The notes below the pieces were generated by a model, which ran no database searches, was not told the DNA's origin, and worked only from the letters and a program-made list of their open reading frames with translations. Source: Corella eumyota (Eukaryota > Chordata > Ascidiacea > Phlebobranchia > Corellidae). Taken from it: DNA of 64,000 nt. A program made the position numbers and the translations under genes. Location of the stretch: NCBI GenBank assembly GCA_963082875.1, contig OY720100.1, positions 12,548,591 through 12,612,590 of the forward strand. Direction: 5' to 3'. Positions 39,316-52,600 of the stretch are shown here, one piece after another (position 1 is the stretch's first letter; every line of letters begins with the position of its first letter).

Positions 39316-39596
39316 GTTGTGTGCTGAGTGAAAAACAGTTCTTGCTTTTTTTCGTCAATACTGTATTTAATTCCCCCATTTTGTAAAAAAGTGCGTTCTT
39401 TTTTTCGTTAATACCGTATTTAATGCCCCTATTTTGTGAAATACACTGCCTATTTAGAAATAAACAGCGCTTTCTTTTTTCGGTAGAAAGCTATAGAACT
39501 ACCTTATTTTTATATTTATGGCTTGAGTCCGCGTATATTTAGGTCAGCTTGGAAATAGTCCATGGGCTAAAAAGGTTGAGAACCACTGCTTTAAGC

Positions 39597-40864
39597 AATA
39601 GATTCAGCAGTTCAAAGTTTTAAGTAGGTATAAAAGTTTTATGCCATAATAATAATTTAAATATATCTTTATTTGTATTTTATGTAAATATTTTTATGAT
39701 TCAAAAATTATAATTTTAGATTTTGTGTTTGAGGAAAAATTCAACATGTTTTTAGATCACCAGCTTGGTCGAACTTAATCTTGTATAAGGAATTGACTAA
39801 ATGTCATTTTTAATATTTATTTAAATTTGTGTTTTAATTTCTGTTAGTTTTGTATACATGAAAGTATTTATAAAAAATACTGCCCCTAAATATAACATTT
39901 ATTTTTGTTGTTGTTTTGTTTGGTGATAACTTTTGTTTACTTTTTTATTTTAATCGCAGTGTTTTTTAATATTTTAGTTTTTGTTGGTACCCAAAGTTTG
40001 AGTAACTATAATTAAAGAGCTACATTTGACTTTTTAATTTTATTTTCTTAAACCACCTGCTCACTCTCATAATTTTGTTGGACACTTAAGTGGTTCTGGT
40101 ACTAAAGTAAAAAATAACTGAATATATTGATTGTTTCCTTTAATAGCCTAAGCTGGAAATATTAATAACCCACCGCTGCCTAAATTGCTTTTTAAACTTT
40201 TTCCTAATAGGTGACTGTTTCTATTCTGATTGTTAGATTCTAACTTTTATTTTTAATAATAATTCGTAAACAACCTTTTTGTTTTTAAATTTTGGCAAAA
40301 ATTCTAATTTTGTACAAGCTTTTGTTGATAAAGCAGTTTATTTAGGACTGCATGTTTTAATATACAGTCATGCAAACTTTTTTTTCTGTAAGTGATGACT
40401 AATATCTGTACTTCATAATAACTTCTATATTAATGAATTAATTAAACTTTATTAGTTTTTTGTTTGTTAAATGGTATTAAGAATGTTTTGTATTAATCTG
40501 ATGTTTATTTGAGTTTAGTAATTTACAATTCACTTTTAATAGGCTATGAGCTTAACTGAGTTATATTCTGATTACTTATTGGTGGGGGATAAATGTATAA
40601 TATCGTGTAAGTAAGTCTTATTCAAGCAGTTAGTTACACAAAATATGTGTGGGGTTTATTTAAAAATATTGTTTTTTGTATTAAACAAACTTGTGTTGTG
40701 CAAATAGGCAAATGTTAGGAATGTGTTTAACAAAATTAGAAGTATTAAATTTTATTGATGCGGCTTATCAATATATAATCTTTTTCTTCTAATAAGAACA
40801 AGTTATGTTTTATTGTTTAAGTAATTAATATTTTGATAATCAGATAGGTTTTAAAATAACTGTA
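39597..40864. other. Intergenic spacer, near-identical to 10920-12229
   Basis: No gene seen. After the transposon, the 3' flank of gene G continues exactly as after gene B and leads into the 5' flank of H as it does into C. The B-C and G-H gene pairs are therefore copies of one larger duplicated block. Confidence 0.65.
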
Positions 40865-43800
40865 ATGGAGACATATTATATTTTGCTTTATATGCTGATT
40901 ATTTTATTTTTTCCAACTCTAAGCAAAGGAGGTAAGAAAGTTTTGAAATAAAATTAATATAACAACTCTTTTGTCTAACTATATACTGTAATTAAAAAAC
41001 AAACCTTTACATAAATTAATTTATCATATATGTGTGTTTGTTAAGCTTGCAGTGAGAGCATAATTGGAACTGGGGATACTGTAAATAGTTTATCAGACAA
41101 CCAACTTAGTGTGAAAAATGCTGAGATATTTGTAAGAAAAATGGTGGAAATTTGGTTTCAATTCGAGATCAACAAACAAATATTTTAATCTTATTAACAA
41201 CAAATACAGAAATGGTAAGTTTAAATTCATATGCTTTACAGTTTTAACTTATTGATTTTAAGTTGCAAATAATTATCTAATTTTAACTTTTTGTAACCCT
41301 AATATTATGATGGCCTAAATGATAAACTTTTATATTCTTATTAATTACATAAAATATCTTAATATTATTTTATTTGTTTCTAATATATAGATTAGTATTT
41401 GTTTTTAGGTGTACAAAGAGTGTGGATATTTTACAAAAAAGTGCAGAATCAACCACATGAACAGGGTAGAGGATACAGATATGCTTTATCACCTGAAGAA
41501 ACAAATGGTTGGATGAGTGCTGGTCGTCTAGGGGACATTGCTTATGTTGATCTTTATAACAGGTTTATCATAAATAACTGGTTTAACAATACCCAGAAAA
41601 ATTTCAGGCAACTTGATTCAAAATGATTAACATACAATTAAACTCTAACTACAAAGTTTTTTTGGGGGGGATTTCAACAGATAAAATATAACAATACATT
41701 TGAATTTAGTTCAAGACCTGGTTTTAGACAAGCACTTATATTTTGTCATTTTAAATACGAAAGGTGGAGTATATCAGTTGGAAATAGACCAACCTATTGT
41801 GTTGATGAACCTAATAATTGTAAATTTATAATAACATTTTATTTAGTATTGTAACTTGTTAATTTTTTTGATTAATAGTTACATTATTTATTAAGACCTA
41901 AGTACATTATTAAACAGTCAAATTGGTTTTAATTTTATTGTTGACTTAAAAAATAGCTAAATAATATTAAATAAAAATTAAAATAACTTTTTGCTAGATG
42001 ATGGAGAAACTACCTTTGACTTTCAACTTTTCGGCTCTACTAATAATGTTAACTTACTGAAAAGATATCTTTTAAATAGAGATACTCAACCTTTTTCCAC
42101 CAACTTAACTGATAATTCAAGTCTTGGTATTGAAGGATTTGTATATTTAACAAACACTATATATGTACCAGGTAATAAGTAGTGTTTTGAAATATTAACG
42201 ATAATTAATTAATGGAATTTAATATTTAAAAAAAATTAACTTTACCAGTTGTGGTATATAAGTTTTTTAGCTTGTTTCAATTTCCTTTTTAATTAAATAA
42301 AACTATAAAACTTTTTTAACATGAATAAGGCATTCAATTTTAAATTATAATTGTAGAAGATGACCAACAAAAAATTAGGAATTAATCAATAAAAATTGTT
42401 TGTATTTTTAAACATTTCAACCTAAATTTAAACATTTTTTGTCATAATTTTAAATGCCTACCAGTTTAAAACTATTTAAAAGGTTTTATTTTCTTGTTAC
42501 ATGGCCCTATACATTTTTATATAAAGGCTTTTAGGTTTTTACTTAAACCATTTAAAAAAAAAAAAAAAAAAAAGTTAATAAATATTATTACAGATATTCC
42601 AGACACTCATATAATGATTGGAGCAAAATATTCAAATAACAACTGGGTTTGGCATGATCAAACTCCAGTTAACTTCTTTAAATTGCCACAAACTCCTTCT
42701 AATTTGTGCACAGCATTTCATTATCAAAATGGTTCTTGGAATTTAATTACAACTAATTGTACAGAAACATACAACTTTGCCTGCCAATATCAAAGTAACA
42801 TTATAGAAATAAATAAAATAAATAAACATTATAGAAATGAATAAAAAATGCTACTTTAATTTGTAGATAATATCGTTGGTAATTTAATTCAAACTTATAT
42901 TTTAGTGACCACACAAGCTTACCCTGTAGAATGTGATGGTAACTCTATTAATGTTACCTGGAGTACAAATTTATTATCACTTTAATCAATTTATTCTAAT
43001 TTAACTTTAAATGTACAAGTAAGTTAGTAAAAAAAAATTGTTATTAAGAAGTTTATAATTTATTTTAATTAAAATTGAAGAAATTGGGTGTTAGTTTTAA
43101 CATTTTTAATACTTCAGGTGGATATTTTATTATCTCAAACGAATCTAATATTATCAAATCACTACAGTTATAATCAATCTAATGCCGTTGTTACTGGCTT
43201 AACACCAAGAACTACCTACATAGCAAGGGTAAAGAATAAATATAAATTAAAGTAATAAAAATTATTATTGTGTATATTTTTTAAATTAATGTAACCTTGT
43301 AATAAAGTGACAAATGATATGATTCTTGTATATTAATTGTAGGTAACAGTAACACTAGGTAATTGTGCTAGTCAATCAGTAACATCAAGTTCAAGTGTTA
43401 CAACCAGTTTTGGAATTCCTGATAACATAACTTCATCTTATGTTGATTCAACTCAACCTAATTGTATTATCAAGTGGCCAATACCAACTAGTTATGTGGA
43501 TGACATTCTTTCATATGAGGTAAGTAAATAATAGAAATTTTGTTCAATGGTCTTAGGTAGCATTAGAGTAATATTTTTCTTTTGATTTAGATTGAAGGGC
43601 AAAGCAACACAAACACATCATTGATTACCATTAATTCCAACTTATTAATTTCAATGGAAAATGAATATTTAATGGAAATACCTTTAAATGTTCATAATTA
43701 CAACAAAACTGTTTTGTTTAAGGTAATTGTTTCTAAATTTAGAACAAACTAAATTTGGTAATACTCAAAAGAAGTTTTATTTTTGTATAAACTGTTGTTT

Positions 43801-45251
43801 TAGATTAGAGCAAGTTCTTGTGAGGGTTTTGGAGAATGGAAAAATGTGAATAGACCTTGTGTTTCACCAATTAAAATAATAGAAACAGGTTAACATGTTT
43901 TTTTGCTAATTATTGTTATATAATATACTAAATGGTCCAGCATAACATTTATTATACAAAAATGTAATTTTTTTGTTTACAACTAGAACTGTTACATAAA
44001 GTTGATTCAAATACAAACATATTGAAATTTATAACTCTAATTTTGTTTGTGTGGCATTATTAAATATTACTGATGTTGTTAACTAATAACACATCATCAG
44101 TCTTAACTCTTGAACTATTGGACCTATCCAGCTACAAAGTTAATTAGTTTCAGCCGAATCCTGAATTTTTAGGGTCCCCCAATTTTTTAATTCTGCATAA
44201 ATTTTACTTGTCTGTTTCTTCAAAGCATTTATAAAAACTTAATAGCATGAATTGTTTTTCAATTAAATTTTTAGGTGGAAGTGATGGTAAATCTGGATCT
44301 GCTGTGTCCAAACGGGCAATAATTGGTTCTATTGTTGGGGTGGTTGTAGTGTTAGTTATTATTGTGGTGATTATTTGAATGGTGAAGAAAAGGTAAAAAT
44401 TATTTTTAATATAGGTAAATAACTCTGAACTAACTATAGTGTAGTATGTATTTATAATATTATACAACATAAATTAAAAGCTAAGTACAAAAACAATAAT
44501 AAATTAAATTTTAAACCAAGAATTTTTTTAGGTTTCAAAAAAAGAAAGTTGTGCATAGGTCTACACATTCTGGTAAATTTTTTTTAACATAAAAATTCAA
44601 TTATTTTTTTATAAAAATTCAATTAATTTTAAGTAAAGTATTTATTTAGTTGTGTTTAAGCCGCATGCATTCAGTACTAAAATTAAAATAGTATTTATTT
44701 AATAGGTACAAATATGGTGTTGGAATCTCCTTATGCTAATGTTGTTAACACAACATCAGTTAATCAGGTTGGTATGATTTAAATTTCACTTAAAACTCTT
44801 TAATTACTTAAACCATTGTAAGAAGCGCATTTGGCTGCCGGGTAAATTTTGTTGCAAAATTATCGCTATGCCTAAACAATCAAAATTTTATACTCTAAAT
44901 TATTGCCACCAAAAATATTTAATCACTTTTGTTAACAAAAATTTGCTCAACTTTTCTTAAAAATAAGTTATACATTTTCCGCCGTATTGTTCAGCAGATT
45001 TTGGATAATGGGTTATTTCGCAAGCCTACTTTCGTAGGGACCTTTTTATTTACTATTTTTCCTTATTATCATGACAAATTGTTGGCATGCTACCATAACT
45101 CCGTTTTTTATTTAGTTGACATTTTTGCGTTACGTTAATTTAACCCATAATTTTCATTATTATAAAATCTTGTTCAATAAGTTTTAATTTAAAAACCGTT
45201 ATTTATATTTTTTAGAATTCTGTTTATGAAAACTACCGCTCACACTATTAG
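40865..45251 (+). pseudogene. Gene H: type II receptor, pseudogene
   Basis: Exons: 40865-40931, 41046-41214, 41409-41562, 41710-41819, 41998-42171, 42594-42794, 42906-43018, 43118-43228, 43343-43519, 43591-43722, 43804-43888, 44275-44392, 44532-44572, 44706-44767, 45216-45251. All fifteen are present. Exon 2 has small deletions that shift frame (169 bp instead of 177). Exon 7 has an in-frame TAA where paralogs have Gln, and exon 12 has TGA at a tryptophan position in the transmembrane segment. Otherwise the type II layout is clear: FN3 end with SPIKIIETG, tail SPYANV and NSVYENYRSHY, with three tyrosines in the last exon. Gene C is the closest relative. A pseudogene with several hits, but structurally complete, so probably fairly young. 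Confidence 0.85.
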
Positions 45252-46618
45252 TGACACCGTTTTAAAGTAAATAAACTTGTGATTTTTTTTCGATTCAATT
45301 CAAATTTGGTGAAAATCTAAATATATTCATTCTTATGTGAGTTTTTTTAGGGCTAGTTTTATTACCCGCTTTTTGGAATGCTACTGTTTTAATATAGTAA
45401 CACATTTCCCGTTGGCGATTTTACCTGTTTACTAGAGCAGTCTTTGTTAGTTTAAAGGCACATGAATTCAATCACAAACATTTAATAAAATGATTTTATA
45501 TTTTGCTTGTTAAATTGTACTTCTTGTGACTTTTTTGTGTAAAAATATATTTTTGAAATTTATTTTTGTTTTTTCTTGTTATTAGGTTTGCTGTTAAATA
45601 TTTAAATTGCTCACTGATTGTTCTATTTTACATTTTTTTTCAATAACGAAACAATGTAATTTAAAATATTTTCAATTTGTATTGGGACTTCGTAAACTTT
45701 ACAATTTTAGGTTTTGTTAGCCTTTTCATTAAATGTTCATTGTTAATTATATTTCTATATTAAAGTGCACTTACAATAGACCGAAACTCTTACGTGCTTT
45801 AACTAACCTTCTGGCTAACTTACACCGGATATATTAGTAATCCAAGATTACGTAAATTGCTTTCGGGGCATTTTAAATAAGGGTAGAAATCAATATACTT
45901 TGTTTGAGATTTATTTATATAGCTAAGAAAGGGTTTTGTTCACTTTATTGATAAAATTTCAAAAATTTTTTATGACCTATTGATGTTACTTACGTATTAC
46001 AAGGAAGTATAGTAGGTTACATGCATACATCTATCTAGACAATTCATGCAACAGACTTGAAAAAATGAGTCACGAGTTGTCTATAGTACAAACTTATTAC
46101 AATGTATTGGCATATTAATTTAAAATAAAAGTTTATATATAAGTCAATTTAGATGTTGAGAATGATATTAAAAGTAATGGCATTTTGTAATATTTGGCAA
46201 TTTTTTGCCTATTAAGGCTACTGTAAACGATAATTATTATTACGTTTTTATTATAAAAGTTACATCAACTACTATACTGGTGGCTTAGATATATACCATT
46301 TAGTAGAAAAAATAAATAGGTTTTGCCTTAAATTTAAAAAAGATTCGTAAGTTTTATTGTTGCCTATTAGAGATGCAATTTTAGAGGTCTTACGTTGAAC
46401 TAACTTATTTAAAGAACATTAGGCTATAAGTTAACAGTTCGTATTACGTAATAAATGTTTGTGTAGTATTTATCTTCCTCTATGCATAGTATTGATTTAC
46501 CGATGAATAATAGGAAGTTACAGTTCCAAAACTATATATAAGACTATGCTTTAATCTTATATATTAGCATTACCCAAGTTTTATGTTTTTTCCACTGTAG
46601 TGTATTCATCGTAAAAAC
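45252..46618. other. Intergenic spacer, paralogous to 31273-32417
   Basis: No gene seen. Shares the 5' flank of gene G, with a segment at about 45815-46005 that is missing there. The promoter of the phosphatase gene I should lie in the right part. The sequence just before exon 1 is almost unchanged between G and I, so the two genes probably share upstream control. Confidence 0.6.
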
Positions 46619-49600
46619 ATGAAAAATATTGATGTAAAGCTACATAATATGTGTTGGATTTATAAGCTAATTTTAATTATTTTATATATTGCAACTTTAA
46701 GTGAAGGAGGTAAGAATTGATTTATTTATTTATTTTTTTTTAAGTCGGCTTTAAATTAACTATTAATTCGGGGAAGTCCCATTTTATTATTACCACGTGG
46801 ACTTGGCCATTAAGATTAAACAATATCAGTTTACACTCATAAAAATGTTTGAATGTTTATTAAGCTTGTAGTGACAACGTAGTTGGAATTGGGGATACTG
46901 TCTACAGTTTATCAGAAAATCAACTTAATGTGGAAAATGCTGAAAATTTTTGTAAAGAAAATGGTGAAAATTTGGCTTTAATTCAAAATCAACAAACAAA
47001 TGATTTGATTATTAATCTTATTAACAACAAATATAGAAATGGTAAGCGTAATTTTTTTTAAGCAATTTATAGCTTAACTTAATAATATTGAAGACTGCTT
47101 TTTTGGCCAGATTGAGTTATTTTTGCATGAATATTATGCTCACCAAAATTTGTGTCTACAGGTGGAAATAGTTATCTTTTATCAATTTATATTTTTTCAC
47201 CAATATATACATTTTTCACTTATGACTTTTTACAAAATATGCTAAAGCTAAGTAACAGTTTTTTGTTGTTTGTGCTATTTTGTTGTTTGTGCAATTTAAA
47301 TTACTTGTTTTAAAGGTTTGCAAAGAGTGTGGATATTTTATAAAAGAGTAAATGATGGACCTAATTATGGTCGAGGATACAGATATGCTTTATCACCTGA
47401 AGAAACAGATGGTTGGATGAGTGCTGGTCGTTTAGGAGATATTGCTTATGTTGATCTTTATAAAAGGTTTACATCATAACTTGTCATGAAAACAAAAATT
47501 AAATGTTTGACTTTTATAAGATTTTATGTTGATTTTTATTTGCTTAAAAAAGACTTAATAATCTAAATAAACTGTAATTTATTTTAGTTCAAGACCAGGA
47601 TTTACACAACCTCTTACGTTTTGTCAATTTCGATTTACAAGGTGGAGTATAACAGTGGGACCTATACCTTCTATTTGTGGCAATACCCCTGCTGTAGGTA
47701 AATATATTTATATATATGTATTAAATCTAAAAAAATATCTATATACTTGTTAATACAAAAACAGTAATTAAAAATAATAATAATGACAAAAAAAAAACAT
47801 TTATTAGTAACATATTAGATAATTGATTAATTTAAATAGTCAGTAAAGTATTAAATTCTTTTTAAACAGGACGAACTGTTTTTGACTTTCAATTTTTTGG
47901 ATCTCGAAATAATGTTAGTTCATTGGTAAGATATCTTTTAAATAGAGATAGTCAACCTTTTTCCACCAAGTTAACTGCAACTGATGATTCAAGTCTTGGT
48001 ATTGAAGGATTTGTACACTTGCAGGGAACTACATTTGTACCAGGTTTCAAATACTCTTTTTTAAAAAAAATTTTTATAAGTTTTTTTTAGTTAGTTTTTA
48101 ATGTAAAAAAATGAGGTTTTTAAATCTACAATATATCTTGGTACCCTTAGATTTTAATAATTTTTAACTACCTATGTTATTATTATTGAAATATTCAATA
48201 TGATATTGGGCTTAAAAACTATAAACTTCTGAAGTTTTTTATTAAACACTTGTTATTGTTAGCAATTACCGGCAGCATGATTTAGTGGTCAGAATAATTC
48301 CTACATTACATGAGGTCTTGGGTTTAAACCCCAATGCTCTCATGCTGAATTGTCCTCGAGTAAGGCGCTATAAACGCTATTAACCCCTGTTGAGCCAGCA
48401 CCTAATCAGCAGCTCAATTATCGGGCAATTATAATCTATAATATTTCAAAGTGTCAAGGGCAATTTTAGACTGGGTCGGGGTAACTGATGTTACCCTATG
48501 TTTAGGTATTGAAGTTGATCTTTCTACATCGAGAATAAGAAAAATTTTTGAGATATTTTACCAGCATTAAATATACTTCAATTAAAAAATGATTTAGTCA
48601 CAGAAACACAGATTAATGTGTTGTCTTTATTATTAGTTTATAATTGTAATAGTAGTTTTACATAACCTTATTATGCCTTGATGACTGTGTGGTAAAGTAA
48701 TTTGTATTTTAATGGTACTACTGTTTTTGCATACTGCTACATTATGACAAAAAGGGGCACTTTATACTACTGTTTTTACATACTGCTACATTATGACAAA
48801 AAGGGGGCAATAATTGATACAATTAACATTTGTTGTTTAACCATTTTAGATATACCTGACACACATGTAATAATTGAAGCAAAATATTCAAATAACAAAA
48901 AATTGTTACAATTATGCTGCTGTTAAAACCAACCCATTTCTTTATATTTTTTTACATTGTAGATGTGCCAGAAAATGTAATAATTGGAGCAAAATACTTA
49001 GGTAACAACTGGATTTGGCCTGATCAAACTCCAGTTAACTTCTTTACATTACCACAAACTCCTTCTAATTTGTGCACAGCATTTCATTATGAAAATGAGA
49101 CTTGGAATTTAATTTCAATTAACTGTACAGAAACTTACAACTTTGCTTGCCAATATCAATGTAAATTTTTGTTAAATATTATTTAAAAGTTTTATTAAAC
49201 ACTGGACTAACCATTTAATTGTTTTTTGTTAAACTTTTATATATATTTATCATTCAGTAATCTTTGTTATATGTTTGTAATAAGATATTTTTTTATGTTA
49301 TGTTTGTAATAAAATTGTCTTTTGACATTTAGTGACTACACAAGCTTACCCTGTACAGTGTAATGGTACCTCTATTAATGTAACCTGGAGTACAAATTTA
49401 TTGTCACTTCAATCAATCTATTCTAACTTGAACTTGATAACAAAGGTAAGATTTTAAAATTTATGATTACTTTATATTGCAATGTTTATTGTTTATGTAA
49501 AATTTTTAAAAAAATACATCGATTTTGTTTTAAATTTTTTTACAGGTTGAAATTATAGTGTCTGGGAGGATACTAGCTATCAACCCATTCGATTATGATC

Positions 49601-52600
49601 AATTTAATACTGTTTTAGGAGGTTTAACACCAAGAACTACCTACATAGCAAGGGTAAGATTTAAACACTGTTTTATGTTTTTTACAAATTAAAATTAAAA
49701 AAAGAAACATTTATCGAATGACAGTTTATATTTAAACAAAATATTGTTTTCCTTTTAGTTTTTAAAGTTTTTTTTGCATTAGGTGACAGTATCACTGGGT
49801 AATTGTGGTAGGCAATCAGTAACATCAAATTCAAGTGTTACAACCAGTTTTGGAATTCCTGATAACATAACTTCATCTTATGTTGATTCAACTCAACCTA
49901 ATTGTGTAATTAAGTGGCCAATACCAACTAGTAATGTGGATGACATTCTTTTGTTTGAGGTAAAGTTATAAATAGTCGGCAGCGTTGTGTATTGGTAAGA
50001 ACACTTGCTACACTACCATGATGTGGGCTTAATCCAACTGCTCTTATATTGTAGTAGTCTTAAGTGAAGCGCTATAATCGGTATAAACTCCTACTGAGCT
50101 AGCACTTAATCAGCTGCATAATTACCGGGCAATATAATTAAAAAAATCTCAAACTCATAAAAGGCAACTTGGGACTGGGTCGGAGTAACTAATGTTACTC
50201 TATGTTTAGGTCGACTAGATGTTTATTATTAACATCCTAAAATTTAAAGAGTCAACGTCAAAAATTTTTCGTAAAGATTTTATTTGGTTTAGATTAAAGG
50301 CCAAAGCAACACAAATACATCATTAATTACCATCAATCCCAGCTCATTAACTACAATGGAAAATGAATACTTTATGGAAATACCTTTAGATGTTCATAAC
50401 TACAACAAAACTGTTTCTTTTAGGGTAATGTAAAATATTTATTTTATTTGTTTTTGTAAAAAAATGTCTTTATTTTTTACACTTTAGACATATATTTTTA
50501 GTTTAAAAATGATTTTTTAGATAAGAGCAAGTTCTTGTGAGGGTTTTGGAGAATGGGAAAATGTAAATGGAACTTGTGTTTCACCAATTAAAGTTATAGA
50601 AACAGGTAGAAACATTGTTTGTTATTTAATGTAGTAATACATATTTACATAATGCACTAAAAATATATCTATTACTTAAGACTAGGTCATAAAATTTTGA
50701 TATTTGTTTGGCTTATTCCTTTAAAAATATTTTTTTCAAAAATCTACAAACAGAATATTATAAAAACAATACCATTTCGTCAATAAACATGCTGGCTACT
50801 AAGCTAGAAAAGTAAAAATTAAACTAAGATTAGGTGAAAAAAACAGTATCACATTTTAAGGATAATTTAAAAATTAACTATATTTATTAAATTTTAAAAA
50901 TTAGGTACTGGCGGCCAAACAGAAACAAATGGGGCAATTGGAAGCATCGTTGGTTCAATCTTTGGCGTTATTGTAATAATAATCATCATTGTTTTGGTTA
51001 TTATTTTTATAAAAAAAAGAAGGTAAGAAAATTAAAAATGTAACCATAACAAAAATTTCGAAAAAAAAAAAACATGTGGTATTTATTAGAAACTTTTTTT
51101 TTAAATTTAGAAATGAAAACAGCAAAGTCCCACATGTAACAGTTGGTATGTTATAAAACCTATTATAAATGTTTGTATTAATTTTTTTTAAATTGTTTTA
51201 TTATTTATATGTTGCCTAAATGCCATTTTTTTTAAATATTAGATTAACTTTTATTTTAAATTATTTAATAATTTAACTACACCATGAGGTGGTGGGTTTA
51301 ATCCCCACTGCTCTCATGCTGTAGCGCCCTTGAGGCAGGCGCTCCTGCTGAGCCAGCACTTAATCAGCAGCATAATTACCGGGCATTTATAATCTATAAT
51401 ATTCCAAACTGCTAAAGGCAACCCGAGACTGGGTCGGAGTAACTGTTGTTACACTATGTTTAAGTCGCACATTCAACTTTCTCACATCGAGGATAAAGAT
51501 ATATACAAAAAAAAACTAAACTTTAAACACTTGTGATGAACTGCGTAAAATGCCTGTTGATTTGCAAATAAAATTGTGAGCTTTGCAATATTATTAAGTA
51601 TTACTGGGACTATTTAGAATTTGTCAGCAGTAGGAATCAAACCCAAGATATATGCTTTATATTTTTTTTTAACTTTTAGCAAGTACTTCCATGGAAAGTC
51701 CTAATGTCGATCAAATTAATAATTTACAACAAGCTCTACCAAATACACAAGCAACTGGTGCCCCTGTAAATAGCTAGTTTTTATTCTTAATAAAAAAATA
51801 ATTTCCTTAATTTAAAAATTAATTAATTAAAAATGGAATAAAAACGCAGATCTAAACTTTTATTTAAAAATTCAATTTTGGCTTAAATTTATCTTACAAT
51901 AATTTATATTTATTAAATGTTGAATTATTATCAATACAGAATTCCAACTATGTCAATTTTGTTCCACCATCAAACAATCGAAATGCTGACTTAGATGAAA
52001 CTAGTGCAGGTAAAAACATTACCCATGTAGTCATTTGAATTAAATCATCTTCACATTTTTAATGTAAGAAACCTGACTCACAATCTAAAATTACATTAAA
52101 TTAATACTGTCATAAGTTGTCTGGCTTGCTATTTTTTGATTAGAAACCGGCAGCGTGGTGTTGTGGTAAGAACACTTGCTACGCCACACATAATGTGTTT
52201 AATCTCCACTGATCCCATGCTGTAGCGCCCTTTAATCCTCACTGATCCCATGCTGTAGCGTCATGGGTTTAATCCCCACTGATCCCATGCTGTAGCGCCC
52301 TTGAGTAAGGCGCTATAAACGGTATGAACTCCTGCTGAGGCAGCATTTAATCACACTTTCGACTTTCCCACATCGAGGATAAAGATACAAAAAAAAATTA
52401 GGTTTATAAATATTGAAACCATGATCTAAGATAATAGCATTTAATCCTTTGGTTAACATACTGGTTAAGTTAATACAATTTGCTTGACATGGTTTTAGTT
52501 TTAAAAAATTATTGTCCTTTTTTGTTTTAAGTAAATTTTGCCAAGAAGCCATCTTTTTCCCCAACTTTTATCAAGGGAAAAGATCTTCAATCAAAATATG

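Larger units (their letters stand above)
36624..39588 (+). mobile_element. hAT-family DNA transposon (Charlie/ZBED type), 2965 bp
   Basis: Imperfect 15-bp terminal inverted repeats (left cggtgtttctcaacc, right ggttgagaaccactg; 13 of 15 positions pair) flanked by an exact 8-bp duplication. Subterminal 'gagtccgcg' words occur at both ends. Upstream of the transposase gene, a roughly 80-bp block occurs twice (about 37136-37215 and 37417-37497). The base composition is less AT-rich than the host DNA. The element inserted 2 bp after the stop codon of gene G, in what should be its 3' untranslated region, after G's 3' half was copied from B, because B has the empty site. The transposase frame is interrupted, so this copy is probably no longer autonomous. 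Confidence 0.92.

Noticed and set aside
52313-52564. 83-residue open frame on the - strand
   Set aside because: It overlaps a SINE and, antisense, the first exon of the phosphatase domain; no supporting features.
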